From Indolivaga capnocytophagoides DSM 22835 (GTDB lineage Bacteria; Bacteroidota; Bacteroidia; Bacteroidales; Dysgonomonadaceae), in assembly GCF_000426485.1 (NCBI RefSeq), contig NZ_AUFL01000017.1, positions 46,872 to 110,871 on the forward strand: 64,000 nucleotides of DNA. Direction: 5' to 3'. Below, piece by piece: positions 8,813 through 17,689 of the stretch; the stretch's first letter is position 1, and each line of letters starts with the position of its first letter. Below the pieces are notes generated by a model. It worked only from the letters and a program-made list of their open reading frames with translations. It did no database searches and was not told where the DNA came from. Both the position numbers and the translations under genes were made by a program.

Positions 8813-9697
8813 CTAATTTTTCTGATTTTTCAAAACTCCCCTTGTCACAGATAAAATATTTATCAACTGATATCTCACACAAAACTTATTCAATTCGGAT
8901 AGAGAAACAAACCCGAACTCTTTCAAAATATCATCGATAGTAGCTCCTTTATAAAAGAAAAAGTTATTCAGATTATTGATTTTACGATCCATAATCCACT
9001 TATGAGGGGTTTCTCCAAATTCGTCTTTAAAGTATTTGGTAAACGTTTTGGGTATCATGAAACATTCTGAAGCCAGTTCTTTCACTGTTATCGAATTAGT
9101 ATATTTCGACATAACCTCCAATCTGAATTCACTGACATCGACTATAGCCGGCTTAATAAAACGAATAAGTTCTTCCTGAGGATAAAGCTTTCGGCTGATG
9201 AATAACAGTTCCTGACGTTTTAAAGCAAATAATACATTCGATTTTAGATCATTATTTTTGAGGAAAACAATACTCGCTAAGAAAAACCTCAACATTTTCT
9301 CAATATCCAAAGCCCCGATCTCATCTCCAGACTCACTTTTATATTTTTTCACTTTCTGTATTGTCTGCTTATCGATGTAAGGAAGTAACGAATCTGTTTT
9401 GAGAATAATATAAACAGCTGTATGCAAAACATCTCCATGATATGGGGTATGATTACAGGACATACAATACATACGGTTACCCATGAGCAACATAGAAGAA
9501 CCATCAGATTTCTTTATCTCGATCCTTCCTCTTAGCAAAAAAATTATCACATTTTCATCAACATTTCCTATCGTGATATGGTTTCCTATATCTTCATGAA
9601 ATACAGAAAACGAGTCATCGACCTCGGTTAATTGAGATACCACTTCCCCATCTGCCGGATTAGGGACTTCATTCGCTTTTAAATGATCTTTGTTCAT
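8813..9697 (-). CDS. AraC-family transcriptional regulator
   Basis: 294 residues. The N-terminal half has a cupin/CRP-like sensor pattern (residues about 25-100, with IEIKKSDGSSMLL). The C-terminal part, about 195-290, is an AraC-type pair of helix-turn-helix motifs: ITVKELASECFMIPKTFTKYFK followed by GETPHKWIMDRKI and a second motif near FGFVSLSELNKF. It acts in the cytoplasm as a DNA-binding regulator. It lies directly upstream of the pilin-like gene on the same strand with a 352-bp gap, so it is the likely regulator of that operon. Ligand unknown. Confidence 0.85.
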   Translation of the reverse strand: MNKDHLKANEVPNPADGEVVSQLTEVDDSFSVFHEDIGNHITIGNVDENVIIFLLRGRIEIKKSDGSSMLLMGNRMYCMSCNHTPYHGDVLHTAVYIILKTDSLLPYIDKQTIQKVKKYKSESGDEIGALDIEKMLRFFLASIVFLKNNDLKSNVLFALKRQELLFISRKLYPQEELIRFIKPAIVDVSEFRLEVMSKYTNSITVKELASECFMIPKTFTKYFKDEFGETPHKWIMDRKINNLNNFFFYKGATIDDILKEFGFVSLSELNKFCVRYQLINILSVTRGVLKNQKN

Positions 9698-10278
9698 ACA
9701 GGTTAATTTTAGGGCTTAAGTTCTTCCTGTAAAAGACTGACCAATAATCAAAAGGCATCATTCTCATCAGTATAATTTTATCAAGGTTGATCAAAACACT
9801 CCCAACTTTAAAATCTATTTTTTTATATTTTTATTTATTCTTTTAACTCAATAATAGCCTTTGGTCTCTTTCGATCATAAGTAAATAGTTATAGTCAATC
9901 ATAATAACAAAACACAATCTTCTAATTTGAATTATACGTTCTATATCATGATAGAGAACAAGCACTCAGACCTTTAGTTTACAATACAAATCAGATTTAT
10001 AGTAAAAAAAAAATCACAAAAACATCAAAACCTTGTATACTAACCCATTACACACCCTTCAATGATTTATAAATAAAATGAATATAGATAAGATTATAAA
10101 CTATAGCAAAACAGTAAATTACCGAAACACTACCAGTTTATATTCATTGTTACGAACAGCAATTATTCAGAAACAAGACCTCGGTTCATCGAATATTTAG
10201 TATTTTTGAGAGATATAAGTATCGGACTTATTTGTATATCAGTTAAAAGTTGAATAACAACTATCTTAAAATAAAGTT
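9698..10278. other. Long A+T-rich divergent intergenic region
   Basis: 581 bp between the AraC regulator (-) and the thioesterase gene (+). No open frame with coding character is seen. A plus-strand -7 box is present at 10201. No exact minus-strand TAnnTTTG was found for the regulator. Half-site-like AGACCT words occur near 9969 and 10177 but lack the palindrome. Confidence 0.5.
10201..10208 (+). promoter_or_regulatory. -7 promoter box for the thioesterase-helicase unit
   Basis: TATTTTTG, form TAnnTTTG, 70 bp before the thioesterase ATG. A clear -33 TTTG is not visible. Confidence 0.4.
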
Positions 10279-10650
10279 ATGCTTAAAGAAGGTTTGGAAT
10301 TTAAAAGTAAAACTACAGTTGATAACAGCAATACAGCGTTAGCTTTAGGCTCTGGCGACATGAACGTATTCGCGACTCCGGCAATGGTCGCTTTAATGGA
10401 AAACGCTGCAATGAAAGCTGTTTCAGCATTTCTTCCCGAAGAATCCGCTACAGTCGGCTCATTGATCAATGTATCTCACATCAAACCGTCGGGGTTGGGT
10501 GAAACAATCGAAGCAACTGCAGTTTTGACCGAAATAGATAAACGCAAGTTAACATTTACAGTTAAAGCAGCAGACAGCCAGGGAACAATTGGCGAAGGTA
10601 CTCATATTCGTTTTATTGTAGACCGTCAAAAGTTCTTATCTAAACTATAA
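10279..10650 (+). CDS. Hotdog-fold thioesterase, FlK-like
   Basis: 123 residues, the usual size for a single hotdog domain. Residues Thr33 (VFATPAM), Glu41 (VALMENAA) and His67 (NVSHIKPSG) are spaced 8 and 26 apart, exactly the spacing of the Thr42-Glu50-His76 triad of fluoroacetyl-CoA thioesterase FlK. The segment GETIEATAVLTEIDKRKLTF is the typical central hotdog strand region. It probably hydrolyses an acyl-CoA in the cytoplasm; the physiological substrate is unknown and fluoroacetyl-CoA is unlikely to be the natural one. It lies 34 bp before the helicase gene on the same strand, probably co-transcribed. Confidence 0.8.
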   Translation: MLKEGLEFKSKTTVDNSNTALALGSGDMNVFATPAMVALMENAAMKAVSAFLPEESATVGSLINVSHIKPSGLGETIEATAVLTEIDKRKLTFTVKAADSQGTIGEGTHIRFIVDRQKFLSKL

Positions 10651-10684
10651 ACCTGAAAAAACATACAAAATAAGCAATAAAATA

Positions 10685-12838
10685 ATGAGTATTGAGGTAA
10701 ACGACATATTCAAGTTGGCTTCGGATATCGTTTGCCATACATCCCAGTCTATATATCTTACAGGAAAGGCAGGTACCGGAAAAACAACATTTCTACATCA
10801 TATCAGGGCCACATGCCACAAAAACATCATTGTAGCAGCTCCCACAGGAGTAGCTGCGATCAATGCAGGCGGTGTAACCCTGCACTCTTTACTGCAACTT
10901 CCGTTCGAGCCGTTTACGCCGGACTTTGAAGGCAAAAAGAAACTCGATTATCACTTCAAACTTCGTCGCTCCAAGATAGAAATGCTGAGAGAACTGGAGT
11001 TACTGATCATTGACGAAGTAAGTATGCTGAGAGCAGATATGCTGGATGCCATTGATTATATGCTTCGCCGGTACAGGAATAATGTGGCTCCGTTTGGAGG
11101 CGTACAGCTTTTGCTTATTGGAGATATGTTTCAGTTACCTCCGGTTGTACAGAATTCGGAATGGGAGACGCTCCGCAGCTTTTATCAGTCTCCATTTTTC
11201 TTTCATGCTCAGGTACTAGCAAACTATCCGTTATTATACCTCGAACTCAAAACAGTATACAGACAAAACGATCCGTTATTTGTAGAAATACTCAACCGCA
11301 TACGCAATAATCGTACAACATCGGAAGACCTGAAACTTCTGAACAGCCATTATAATCCTCAATTTACACCGTCTACCGAAAACAGCTATATAACACTCTG
11401 TACGCACAATTATAAAGCGGAACAAATAAACAGAGCCGAATTAGGCAGGCTTGGGGGAAAGGAATATTCTTTCAGAGGGCAGATCAGAGGAGATTTTTCA
11501 GAGAATGCCTTGCCTACCGAAAACGAGTTAAGCCTGAAGGCGGGAGCGCAAATCATGTTCATCAAAAATGATTCGGGTGAATCGCGCCGATATTACAATG
11601 GAAAAATTGGTATTATAGATAATCTGAAAGAAGAGTCTATAACAGTCCGTTTCGAGAACGGCGAGTTACTGGAAGTAGAAAAAGAGTCATGGAAGAATGT
11701 AAGATACAAACTAAACGAAGATTCAGGTGAGATAGAAGAAGAGGAACTCGGTTCATTCACTCAGTACCCTATCCGTCTGGCATGGGCTATAACCATTCAC
11801 AAAAGCCAGGGATTAACTTTCGACAGAGTTGTTATCGATGCCGGACAAGCCTTTGCCGCAGGACAGGTATATGTCGCTCTGAGCCGTTGTACCACTCTCG
11901 ATGGCATTATTTTGTATTCACAACTTACATCTCAAAGTATAAGTACCGACCCATATGCCATAGAGTTTTCGAAACGAGAACAGCCGGTTTCTACACTACA
12001 CAATATTCTGGAAGAAGAAAAGCCCCGTTTCTGTGCAGAACAACTTCTCCGCAATTTCGAATGGTCTCCGTATATCCGTTGCATACAGACATTCAGAGAA
12101 ATTGCTTCAGATAAAAAAATTCCCGAGAAAGAAGAAATACTTACCCTCATATCTTCTATTTACGAAGAGGTATCCAATGAAAGTAAGATCGCCGCGAATT
12201 TCAGAAAAGAATTACAACAGATTTTATCGGTACAGTCACCTGACATAAACAGACTTGAAGAACGGGTACAAAAGGCTATTTTGTATTTCCACCGCGACCT
12301 GCAAATAAAGGTTATACTCCCAATAGAAGAACATCTTCGGGCTTATCAGAAAAAGTCTAAGGTAAAAGCTTATGTCAAAAAAGTATCTGAAATACACAGC
12401 ACACTTATCAAACTGCTTGAAAAACTGGAACACATCGGATACGGAGATATTAATCTAACAAATGATCTTATATTAAAGCGATTGTCTCCAACACCCGTGT
12501 CTGCCGAAAAGGAAGAAACAAAATCAAAACCGAAGAAAGGAGACAGCCAAAGAATAACACTCTCATTATTCAAAGAAGGAAAAAGCATTAAAGAAATAGC
12601 ATCGGAAAGAAGTCTATCTACGACTACTATAGAAAATCATTTAGCTGAATTTATCCTGACTAAAGATATATCTGTTGACCTGCTCGTTCCTCAGGCGAAA
12701 CTAGGTTATATGATTTCCATCTTAGAGAAACATCCTGAGCAGAACTCCTTGTCTTTCTTTAAAGAACTTCTGCCCAAAGAATGTACCTATATGGAAATCA
12801 AAGCTGTACTGAACCACATCAAATTACAGAACAACTAA
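10685..12838 (+). CDS. PIF1-like superfamily 1 helicase with C-terminal HTH domain
   Basis: 717 residues. The ATPase core has Walker A GKAGTGKTT (27-35), the motif AAPTGVAAINAGG (51-63), Walker B LLIIDEVSML (107-115) and a GDMFQLPPV motif (near 147). A UvrD/TraA-like C-terminal core motif follows (AITIHKSQGLTFDRV, YVALSRCTTLDGI, residues about 370-410). Residues about 480-600 are helical and 615-717 form an HTH_40-type tail (SIKEIASERSLSTTTIENHLAEF). PIF1-type enzymes unwind DNA 5'-3' and act on G-quadruplexes and stalled forks. The stop codon shares bases with a copy of the dispersed palindrome. Confidence 0.9.
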   Translation: MSIEVNDIFKLASDIVCHTSQSIYLTGKAGTGKTTFLHHIRATCHKNIIVAAPTGVAAINAGGVTLHSLLQLPFEPFTPDFEGKKKLDYHFKLRRSKIEMLRELELLIIDEVSMLRADMLDAIDYMLRRYRNNVAPFGGVQLLLIGDMFQLPPVVQNSEWETLRSFYQSPFFFHAQVLANYPLLYLELKTVYRQNDPLFVEILNRIRNNRTTSEDLKLLNSHYNPQFTPSTENSYITLCTHNYKAEQINRAELGRLGGKEYSFRGQIRGDFSENALPTENELSLKAGAQIMFIKNDSGESRRYYNGKIGIIDNLKEESITVRFENGELLEVEKESWKNVRYKLNEDSGEIEEEELGSFTQYPIRLAWAITIHKSQGLTFDRVVIDAGQAFAAGQVYVALSRCTTLDGIILYSQLTSQSISTDPYAIEFSKREQPVSTLHNILEEEKPRFCAEQLLRNFEWSPYIRCIQTFREIASDKKIPEKEEILTLISSIYEEVSNESKIAANFRKELQQILSVQSPDINRLEERVQKAILYFHRDLQIKVILPIEEHLRAYQKKSKVKAYVKKVSEIHSTLIKLLEKLEHIGYGDINLTNDLILKRLSPTPVSAEKEETKSKPKKGDSQRITLSLFKEGKSIKEIASERSLSTTTIENHLAEFILTKDISVDLLVPQAKLGYMISILEKHPEQNSLSFFKELLPKECTYMEIKAVLNHIKLQNN

Positions 12839-12870
12839 GGTCTGAGACCTTAAATACTTTCATTTGCTTA
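12837..12870. repeat. Internally deleted copy of the 92-bp dispersed repeat
   Basis: Head AAGGTCTGAGACCTT (12837-12851) is joined directly to the tail TTAAATACTTTCATTTGCTTA (12850-12870), compared with TTAAATACTTTCTGTTACTTA at other copies. About 57 bp of body is missing. It sits between the convergent helicase and esterase genes and overlaps the helicase stop codon. Confidence 0.6.
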
Positions 12871-13869
12871 ATTGGATTTAAATATCTTATCCAAAAAAGC
12901 GGTCATATATCCGGTAGTAGTTTCAAACCAAGGATCGAACAACCAAAAAGGATGGAGAGTATCGGGTAAAGTATGTACTTCCGAATATATATTATATCCA
13001 TTTAATTTCGCGATGGTCTGATCCCGCCCGTCATGAAAACGGTCGATAGAACTGTTTATAAAACAAATCGGAGCCGACTGCCCGGTTATATGAAAAACAG
13101 AAGAAGCGGCAATCCAATCGTCCTTTTTTTCATCATAACTGCCACCGAACCATTTGACAGAAGCCGGAATCTTACCCTTATCCAAAGATTCCCGGACATT
13201 CTCCAATGCCGTTTTATCGGTAAAATCGGTGATACCGTCAATATTAATAACAGCCTGAACTGTACTCGAATATTCGCTATACTCCAATCGATCCTCATAT
13301 TGGCTTTGCCCGTTGGTGATACCGATCAATGCTGCAAGCTGACCTCCTGCCGATGTGCCTGAAATAGCTATATGAGTAGTGTCAATACCATACTTCTCAG
13401 CATTAGCTTTCACCCAGCGGACAGCTGTTTTCAGATCGAAAACAGCTGCCGGATATTCTGCTTCGGGAGATAGTCGGTATTCAACAGGAATGGTTACATA
13501 CCCTTTCTGAGCAACAGCCTGTGCCATAGGAACCTCCATAGATAAGTTGCCTGAACTCCATCCTCCTCCGTGAACAAGTATCAATGCAGGATATTTATTC
13601 TTATTATCGGGACGGTATACATTCAGCAAGAGCGATCTGCCTTCGTATGGATGTGAATACCCGATATTTTCAAAAGCAAGCATCCCCTGCGGAAGATTGG
13701 GTTTTACCATTTTTATATAAGGTCTTCTCTTTGATTCCTTCACATAAGTGCTATACAAAGCAAAGCTCGTATCACGAGGCACTACCACCTTTCCTCCTTG
13801 CGATGAAACCAAGATAAAATTGAAAACCATCAGAATAACAAAAACTATTCTCATCAGATACTTATTCAT
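12868..13869 (-). CDS. Secreted alpha/beta-hydrolase carbohydrate esterase
   Basis: 333 residues with a signal peptide (ends LVSSQ). Oxyanion motif HGGG at 100-103, nucleophile Ser173 in GTSAGG, and likely acid/base residues Asp276 and His306 (TLHPFW). This pattern fits the BD-FAE/CE10-like group of acetyl or feruloyl esterases. The start lies 13 bp after the GH43 stop, so it is the last gene of the pectin locus operon. It probably removes acetyl or similar esters from pectin fragments in the periplasm; the exact substrate is inferred. Confidence 0.8.
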   Translation of the reverse strand: MNKYLMRIVFVILMVFNFILVSSQGGKVVVPRDTSFALYSTYVKESKRRPYIKMVKPNLPQGMLAFENIGYSHPYEGRSLLLNVYRPDNKNKYPALILVHGGGWSSGNLSMEVPMAQAVAQKGYVTIPVEYRLSPEAEYPAAVFDLKTAVRWVKANAEKYGIDTTHIAISGTSAGGQLAALIGITNGQSQYEDRLEYSEYSSTVQAVINIDGITDFTDKTALENVRESLDKGKIPASVKWFGGSYDEKKDDWIAASSVFHITGQSAPICFINSSIDRFHDGRDQTIAKLNGYNIYSEVHTLPDTLHPFWLFDPWFETTTGYMTAFLDKIFKSN

Positions 13870-13882
13870 TATTGAATACTTC

Positions 13883-15514
13883 TCACTTACTTAATCTGAA
13901 CCAGTCTATATCAACACGTCCTCCATCATTTTTCTGAATCGGACGAGTACAGAATGTCCCTACTTTAGCACCTATCCATTTACCTTCTTTCGCTTTAAAG
14001 GGATTTCCTAATATGGTAAATTTCTTTCCGTCCTCACTATAAGAAAATACACAAGATGTATCTTTCGAGACTTTTACTCTCAAATATACAGTAGAGTCCT
14101 TTAGTGTTACCGAAGCATTCACCTTTTCCTCTGATCCTTTTTCGGCGTTGATACATTCCGACTGAGACAAAACAAATCCTTTTTCGGTATTTTCAAAAGC
14201 AAGCACTCCATAATCCAATCCCATTACCACTAATCCTGTACGTTCGCCGAAATAGCGGTTATCAGGACAAAGTGTAAGTTTCATTGTTGCAGTAAATTCG
14301 GGAGCAGGTGTTTTTTGCATCAATAAGTTAGGTACATCCCAAAGGCTTTTATAACCATCGACTACCGGTACGGAATACAAACTCAAAACACCTCTTGTCT
14401 GGTCGGTAAAATACCACCACGACTGAGGGTTTGCATGCCATTGCCATTGTAAACCCAATTCATTTGTCGAAAACTCATCGCTTTCGGCAGGTGTTGCAAC
14501 AGGATAACTTTTTCCTACATTTGGTTTCTTATAGCTTAAAACCGGATCGCCGCATCCATCACCATCTTTGTCAACCCCGATCACAGGCCAGTCGTTCCCC
14601 CACTTCATTGGTTGCAGATGGGTAATACGTCCTAATGCACCAACATCCTGAAAATGAATAAACCAATCTTCTCCGGTTGTAGTGTCTACCCATGCTCCTT
14701 GGTGAGGCCCGTTTACAGGAGTCTGTCCCTGAGCCATAACAACTTTACGCTCGTAAGGACCAAAAGGAGATTTCGATCTCATTGCCAATTGCCAGCCAGT
14801 AGCAACACCTCCGGCCGGAGCAAATATATAATAATACCCGTTGCGTTTATAAAATTTAGGACCTTCTATAGTTGGATCCAAATCATGCCCATCATAAATA
14901 ATCTTCGATTCTCCAATAGCTTTCTTACCATCGGGTGTCAGCTTTGTTACAGCCAAAAGGCTTTTGATTCCGGCACGGCTTCCGGCATAAGCATGAGCGA
15001 GATACACATCTCCAGTGTCATCGAACAACGGACATGAATCTATCAGCCCTTTGCCTTCTTTTACCAATACTAAAGGCTCCCATTCTCCTGCCGGATCTTT
15101 AGTTTTAGTCATATAGATACCATAATCCGGATCGCCGTAATAAATATAAAATTCACCCTTATGATAACGGATCGCAGGAGCCCAAACGCCACCGCCGTGC
15201 ATTACCTTAGAAAATACCGAAGCAGGAGGCTGACCATCTTTAATTGCATAGCTGATGATAGTCCAATTAACTAAATCCTTAGAATGAAGAATCGGTAATC
15301 CAGGGATACAGTTAAAGCTTGAAGCTGTCATGTAATAATCATCTCCGACTCTGCAAACATCCGGGTCGGAATAATCGGCATACAGTATCGGATTTTGATA
15401 AGTACCATTCCCCTGATCCGCAACCCATGTCTGCGATATATTGTTCTGCCCGTTTACTGCTGTCAGCGATAAACTGAACAACAATCCGGCAACACCTAAA
15501 TTCAGAATATTCAT
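13883..15514 (-). CDS. Glycoside hydrolase family 43 with C-terminal beta-sandwich
   Basis: 543 residues, signal peptide to about residue 22. Five-bladed propeller core about 38-330 with catalytic base Asp50 (YADYSDPDV), pKa-modulating Asp159 (GLIDSCPLF) and acid Glu217 (TIEGPKFYK). Residues about 345-543 form a GH43_C2-like concanavalin domain. GH43 enzymes act as arabinofuranosidases, beta-xylosidases or galactosidases, so here it most likely trims pectin side chains; the subfamily was not determined. The start overlaps the stop of the CE12 gene by 4 bp (ATGA). Confidence 0.9.
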   Translation of the reverse strand: MNILNLGVAGLLFSLSLTAVNGQNNISQTWVADQGNGTYQNPILYADYSDPDVCRVGDDYYMTASSFNCIPGLPILHSKDLVNWTIISYAIKDGQPPASVFSKVMHGGGVWAPAIRYHKGEFYIYYGDPDYGIYMTKTKDPAGEWEPLVLVKEGKGLIDSCPLFDDTGDVYLAHAYAGSRAGIKSLLAVTKLTPDGKKAIGESKIIYDGHDLDPTIEGPKFYKRNGYYYIFAPAGGVATGWQLAMRSKSPFGPYERKVVMAQGQTPVNGPHQGAWVDTTTGEDWFIHFQDVGALGRITHLQPMKWGNDWPVIGVDKDGDGCGDPVLSYKKPNVGKSYPVATPAESDEFSTNELGLQWQWHANPQSWWYFTDQTRGVLSLYSVPVVDGYKSLWDVPNLLMQKTPAPEFTATMKLTLCPDNRYFGERTGLVVMGLDYGVLAFENTEKGFVLSQSECINAEKGSEEKVNASVTLKDSTVYLRVKVSKDTSCVFSYSEDGKKFTILGNPFKAKEGKWIGAKVGTFCTRPIQKNDGGRVDIDWFRLSK

Positions 15515-16299
15515 TGTTTTAAATTTTTGGTTAAACTTCTAATATTATTTTCATTCAATCCCTCAACAAATAAGGATGCCATAACTCTGGCTCCTTTATC
15601 CCGAAAGTGGGTATTATCAATTCTTCCTCCCGGAAAGTTACGATTCTCCCCATCTTTTAGATGGAGAAATAACGAAGTGGATTCTTCCTCTCCCATCGTC
15701 ACAATATATTTTTTGCTTTTCTCATACATATCTATCATATATACACCTTTATCCTTTGCCACTTTCCGAGCCAGATCAACATAAACACCATGCGAATTTA
15801 AAAAATTACCATTCTTATCAAAACGCCTTCTCACTACAGATGTACAAATAATAGGGTTGCCGCCTTTAGCTCTGACTTCGTCTACAAAGCGGGCTAAATT
15901 CGCCACATATTGTTCCGGTGGAGTATACCTATCGGGTCTGTCCGCAGCTTCGTCATTATGTCCGAACTGAATCACCACATAATCTCCGGCTTGCACTCCA
16001 TCCAGTATTTTCTGCCACCATCCTTGCTCTATAAAAGTTCTGGAACTGCGCCCATTCTGCGCATAATCCTCAATGACAATATTTTCATTAAAGAAATCAG
16101 GCAAAACCTGTCCCCATCCCCTTTCGGGAAAAGGTTCCGAAATACTGTCTCCAGAAATGCTATCCAACACCATCTTTGCTAAAGGTTTTAAAGCCATAGT
16201 AGAATCGCCCGCCATAAATATATGCACAGGTCTTTCTTTAGATGCTGTAAGCACCGCCGCTATCAACAATACAAAAAAAGATATCTTTATTGATTTCAT
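15511..16299 (-). CDS. CE12 rhamnogalacturonan/pectin acetylesterase
   Basis: 262 residues, a normal single-domain size. Signal peptide, then SGNH hydrolase blocks: GDST with Ser33, NGRSS (82-86), GHND (113-116) and DNTH with Asp228 and His231. CE12 enzymes remove acetyl groups from rhamnogalacturonan or homogalacturonan, opening the backbone to GH28 and lyases. It overlaps the GH43 gene by 4 bp and lies 7 bp after the second CE12 gene, so the genes are tightly coupled. Confidence 0.88.
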   Translation of the reverse strand: MKSIKISFFVLLIAAVLTASKERPVHIFMAGDSTMALKPLAKMVLDSISGDSISEPFPERGWGQVLPDFFNENIVIEDYAQNGRSSRTFIEQGWWQKILDGVQAGDYVVIQFGHNDEAADRPDRYTPPEQYVANLARFVDEVRAKGGNPIICTSVVRRRFDKNGNFLNSHGVYVDLARKVAKDKGVYMIDMYEKSKKYIVTMGEEESTSLFLHLKDGENRNFPGGRIDNTHFRDKGARVMASLFVEGLNENNIRSLTKNLKQ

Positions 16300-16306
16300 A
16301 AGCTCC

Positions 16307-17689
16307 TTATCTTAAAATTAGGCCATTAACTGAAATCTTGCTTACTTCCAGATATTTACCCGAAGCAGCTTTGCTATACCAAGGGTATATTCTCAGATAA
16401 AGTATTCTGTCATCTTTCAGTTCAATACAGGTTTTAAGATCAAAATAAGCTATTTTATCTTTCGGTAGTTTTTCCATAGAAGCCAGAGTTTCCGCTTTAG
16501 AAAACGAAAAATCAGTACTTATCAATACAGTAACATACATTCCATCGCCTTTCAGACTTTTCAACTGTACTCCGATTGAATCAACACAAAGCTCACCCTT
16601 ACCCTGCTTAATCGAGAATTGAATATATCGGTTTGCATTCTGGTCTATGTCCCCGTCAGGCCATCTTTCCCCGTCAATGATTATCTTATTATCGGCTGTA
16701 TATTTCAGACCTTCCAATTGCTCCATCACCGTAATATATGAAGGAATTCCATTCTGAGATTTCAGACTCGGAACATAAGTTAGATAAGCCGCTTCTGCCC
16801 CTTTGCTCTTATATTCCTGAATTTTAAGATGTCTCGTTTGCTCCTTCTGTGATTTTTCCAATTCGGATAATCGGTCAGTATTGAATAATACACTATCAAC
16901 CGGGATAGACAAATAATCGGATAAAATATTCTTACTCAACAGATCTAGTACTGCCAAACGGGCAAATAAAATTCCACCTTTTGCTTTTAAGTGGGTATTG
17001 TCATTCTTCGCATAAATAATCCGGCGTGCTTTTACAGGCCCGTATTCCAATACCAGTTTTTCGGTCAATGCGGTCATATCCACCAAAGGGACATTCAGTT
17101 TACGGGCAAGAGCACGCATAGCCATAGGGTAGTTCATTGTCGAATCGTTTCCGGCGATTTCCCTCAGATTATGCAGCCCGGTACCCGAAAGCCTGGTCGT
17201 ATCACTATCTTCGGGCAGACAACGTACAATAGGAGTCAGCAGAACAGGTATAGCTCCCCTTTCACGAGATTTGCTTACATACCGTGTAAGATATTCCTGA
17301 TACTGCCCCCATGCAGCCGTTCCCCGTTCCTTAGTGTCAGCAGGATCGGTATCCAAGCCCTGATTCTTTTCATCATTATGTCCGAACTGGATAAAAACAT
17401 AATCTCCCGGTTTCAAAGTATTCCTCAATTCTAACCAGAATTCGTAATAAAACGACTTAGAACTGCGTCCGTTTTTCGCTGCATTTTCCGATTTTGCGCC
17501 ATTGGTTAAGAACAGAGACAACATCTGCCCCCACCCTCGCATTTCATTTTCTCCTGTTCGCTTTTCCACATCATAGTCCGCCATAGTAGAATCTCCTATG
17601 GTAAGAATACGCACCTGCGCATTTAATATTCCGACCTGCACTAAGAGAACTATTGCAACAAGACCGATTTGCAAAAAATATCTTTTCAT
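16307..17689 (-). CDS. CE12-type acetylesterase with long C-terminal extension
   Basis: 460 residues. Signal peptide to about residue 25, SGNH domain to about 255: GDST with Ser34, NGRSS (73-77), GHND (103-106), DNTH with Asp230 and His233. The remaining about 200 residues are not part of usual CE12 enzymes. They contain a charged linker (about 268-290) and a mostly beta part (about 320-460) that could be a carbohydrate-binding or accessory domain; I do not recognise its family. The start shares one base with the GH28 stop (TAATG). Confidence 0.85.
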   Translation of the reverse strand: MKRYFLQIGLVAIVLLVQVGILNAQVRILTIGDSTMADYDVEKRTGENEMRGWGQMLSLFLTNGAKSENAAKNGRSSKSFYYEFWLELRNTLKPGDYVFIQFGHNDEKNQGLDTDPADTKERGTAAWGQYQEYLTRYVSKSRERGAIPVLLTPIVRCLPEDSDTTRLSGTGLHNLREIAGNDSTMNYPMAMRALARKLNVPLVDMTALTEKLVLEYGPVKARRIIYAKNDNTHLKAKGGILFARLAVLDLLSKNILSDYLSIPVDSVLFNTDRLSELEKSQKEQTRHLKIQEYKSKGAEAAYLTYVPSLKSQNGIPSYITVMEQLEGLKYTADNKIIIDGERWPDGDIDQNANRYIQFSIKQGKGELCVDSIGVQLKSLKGDGMYVTVLISTDFSFSKAETLASMEKLPKDKIAYFDLKTCIELKDDRILYLRIYPWYSKAASGKYLEVSKISVNGLILR

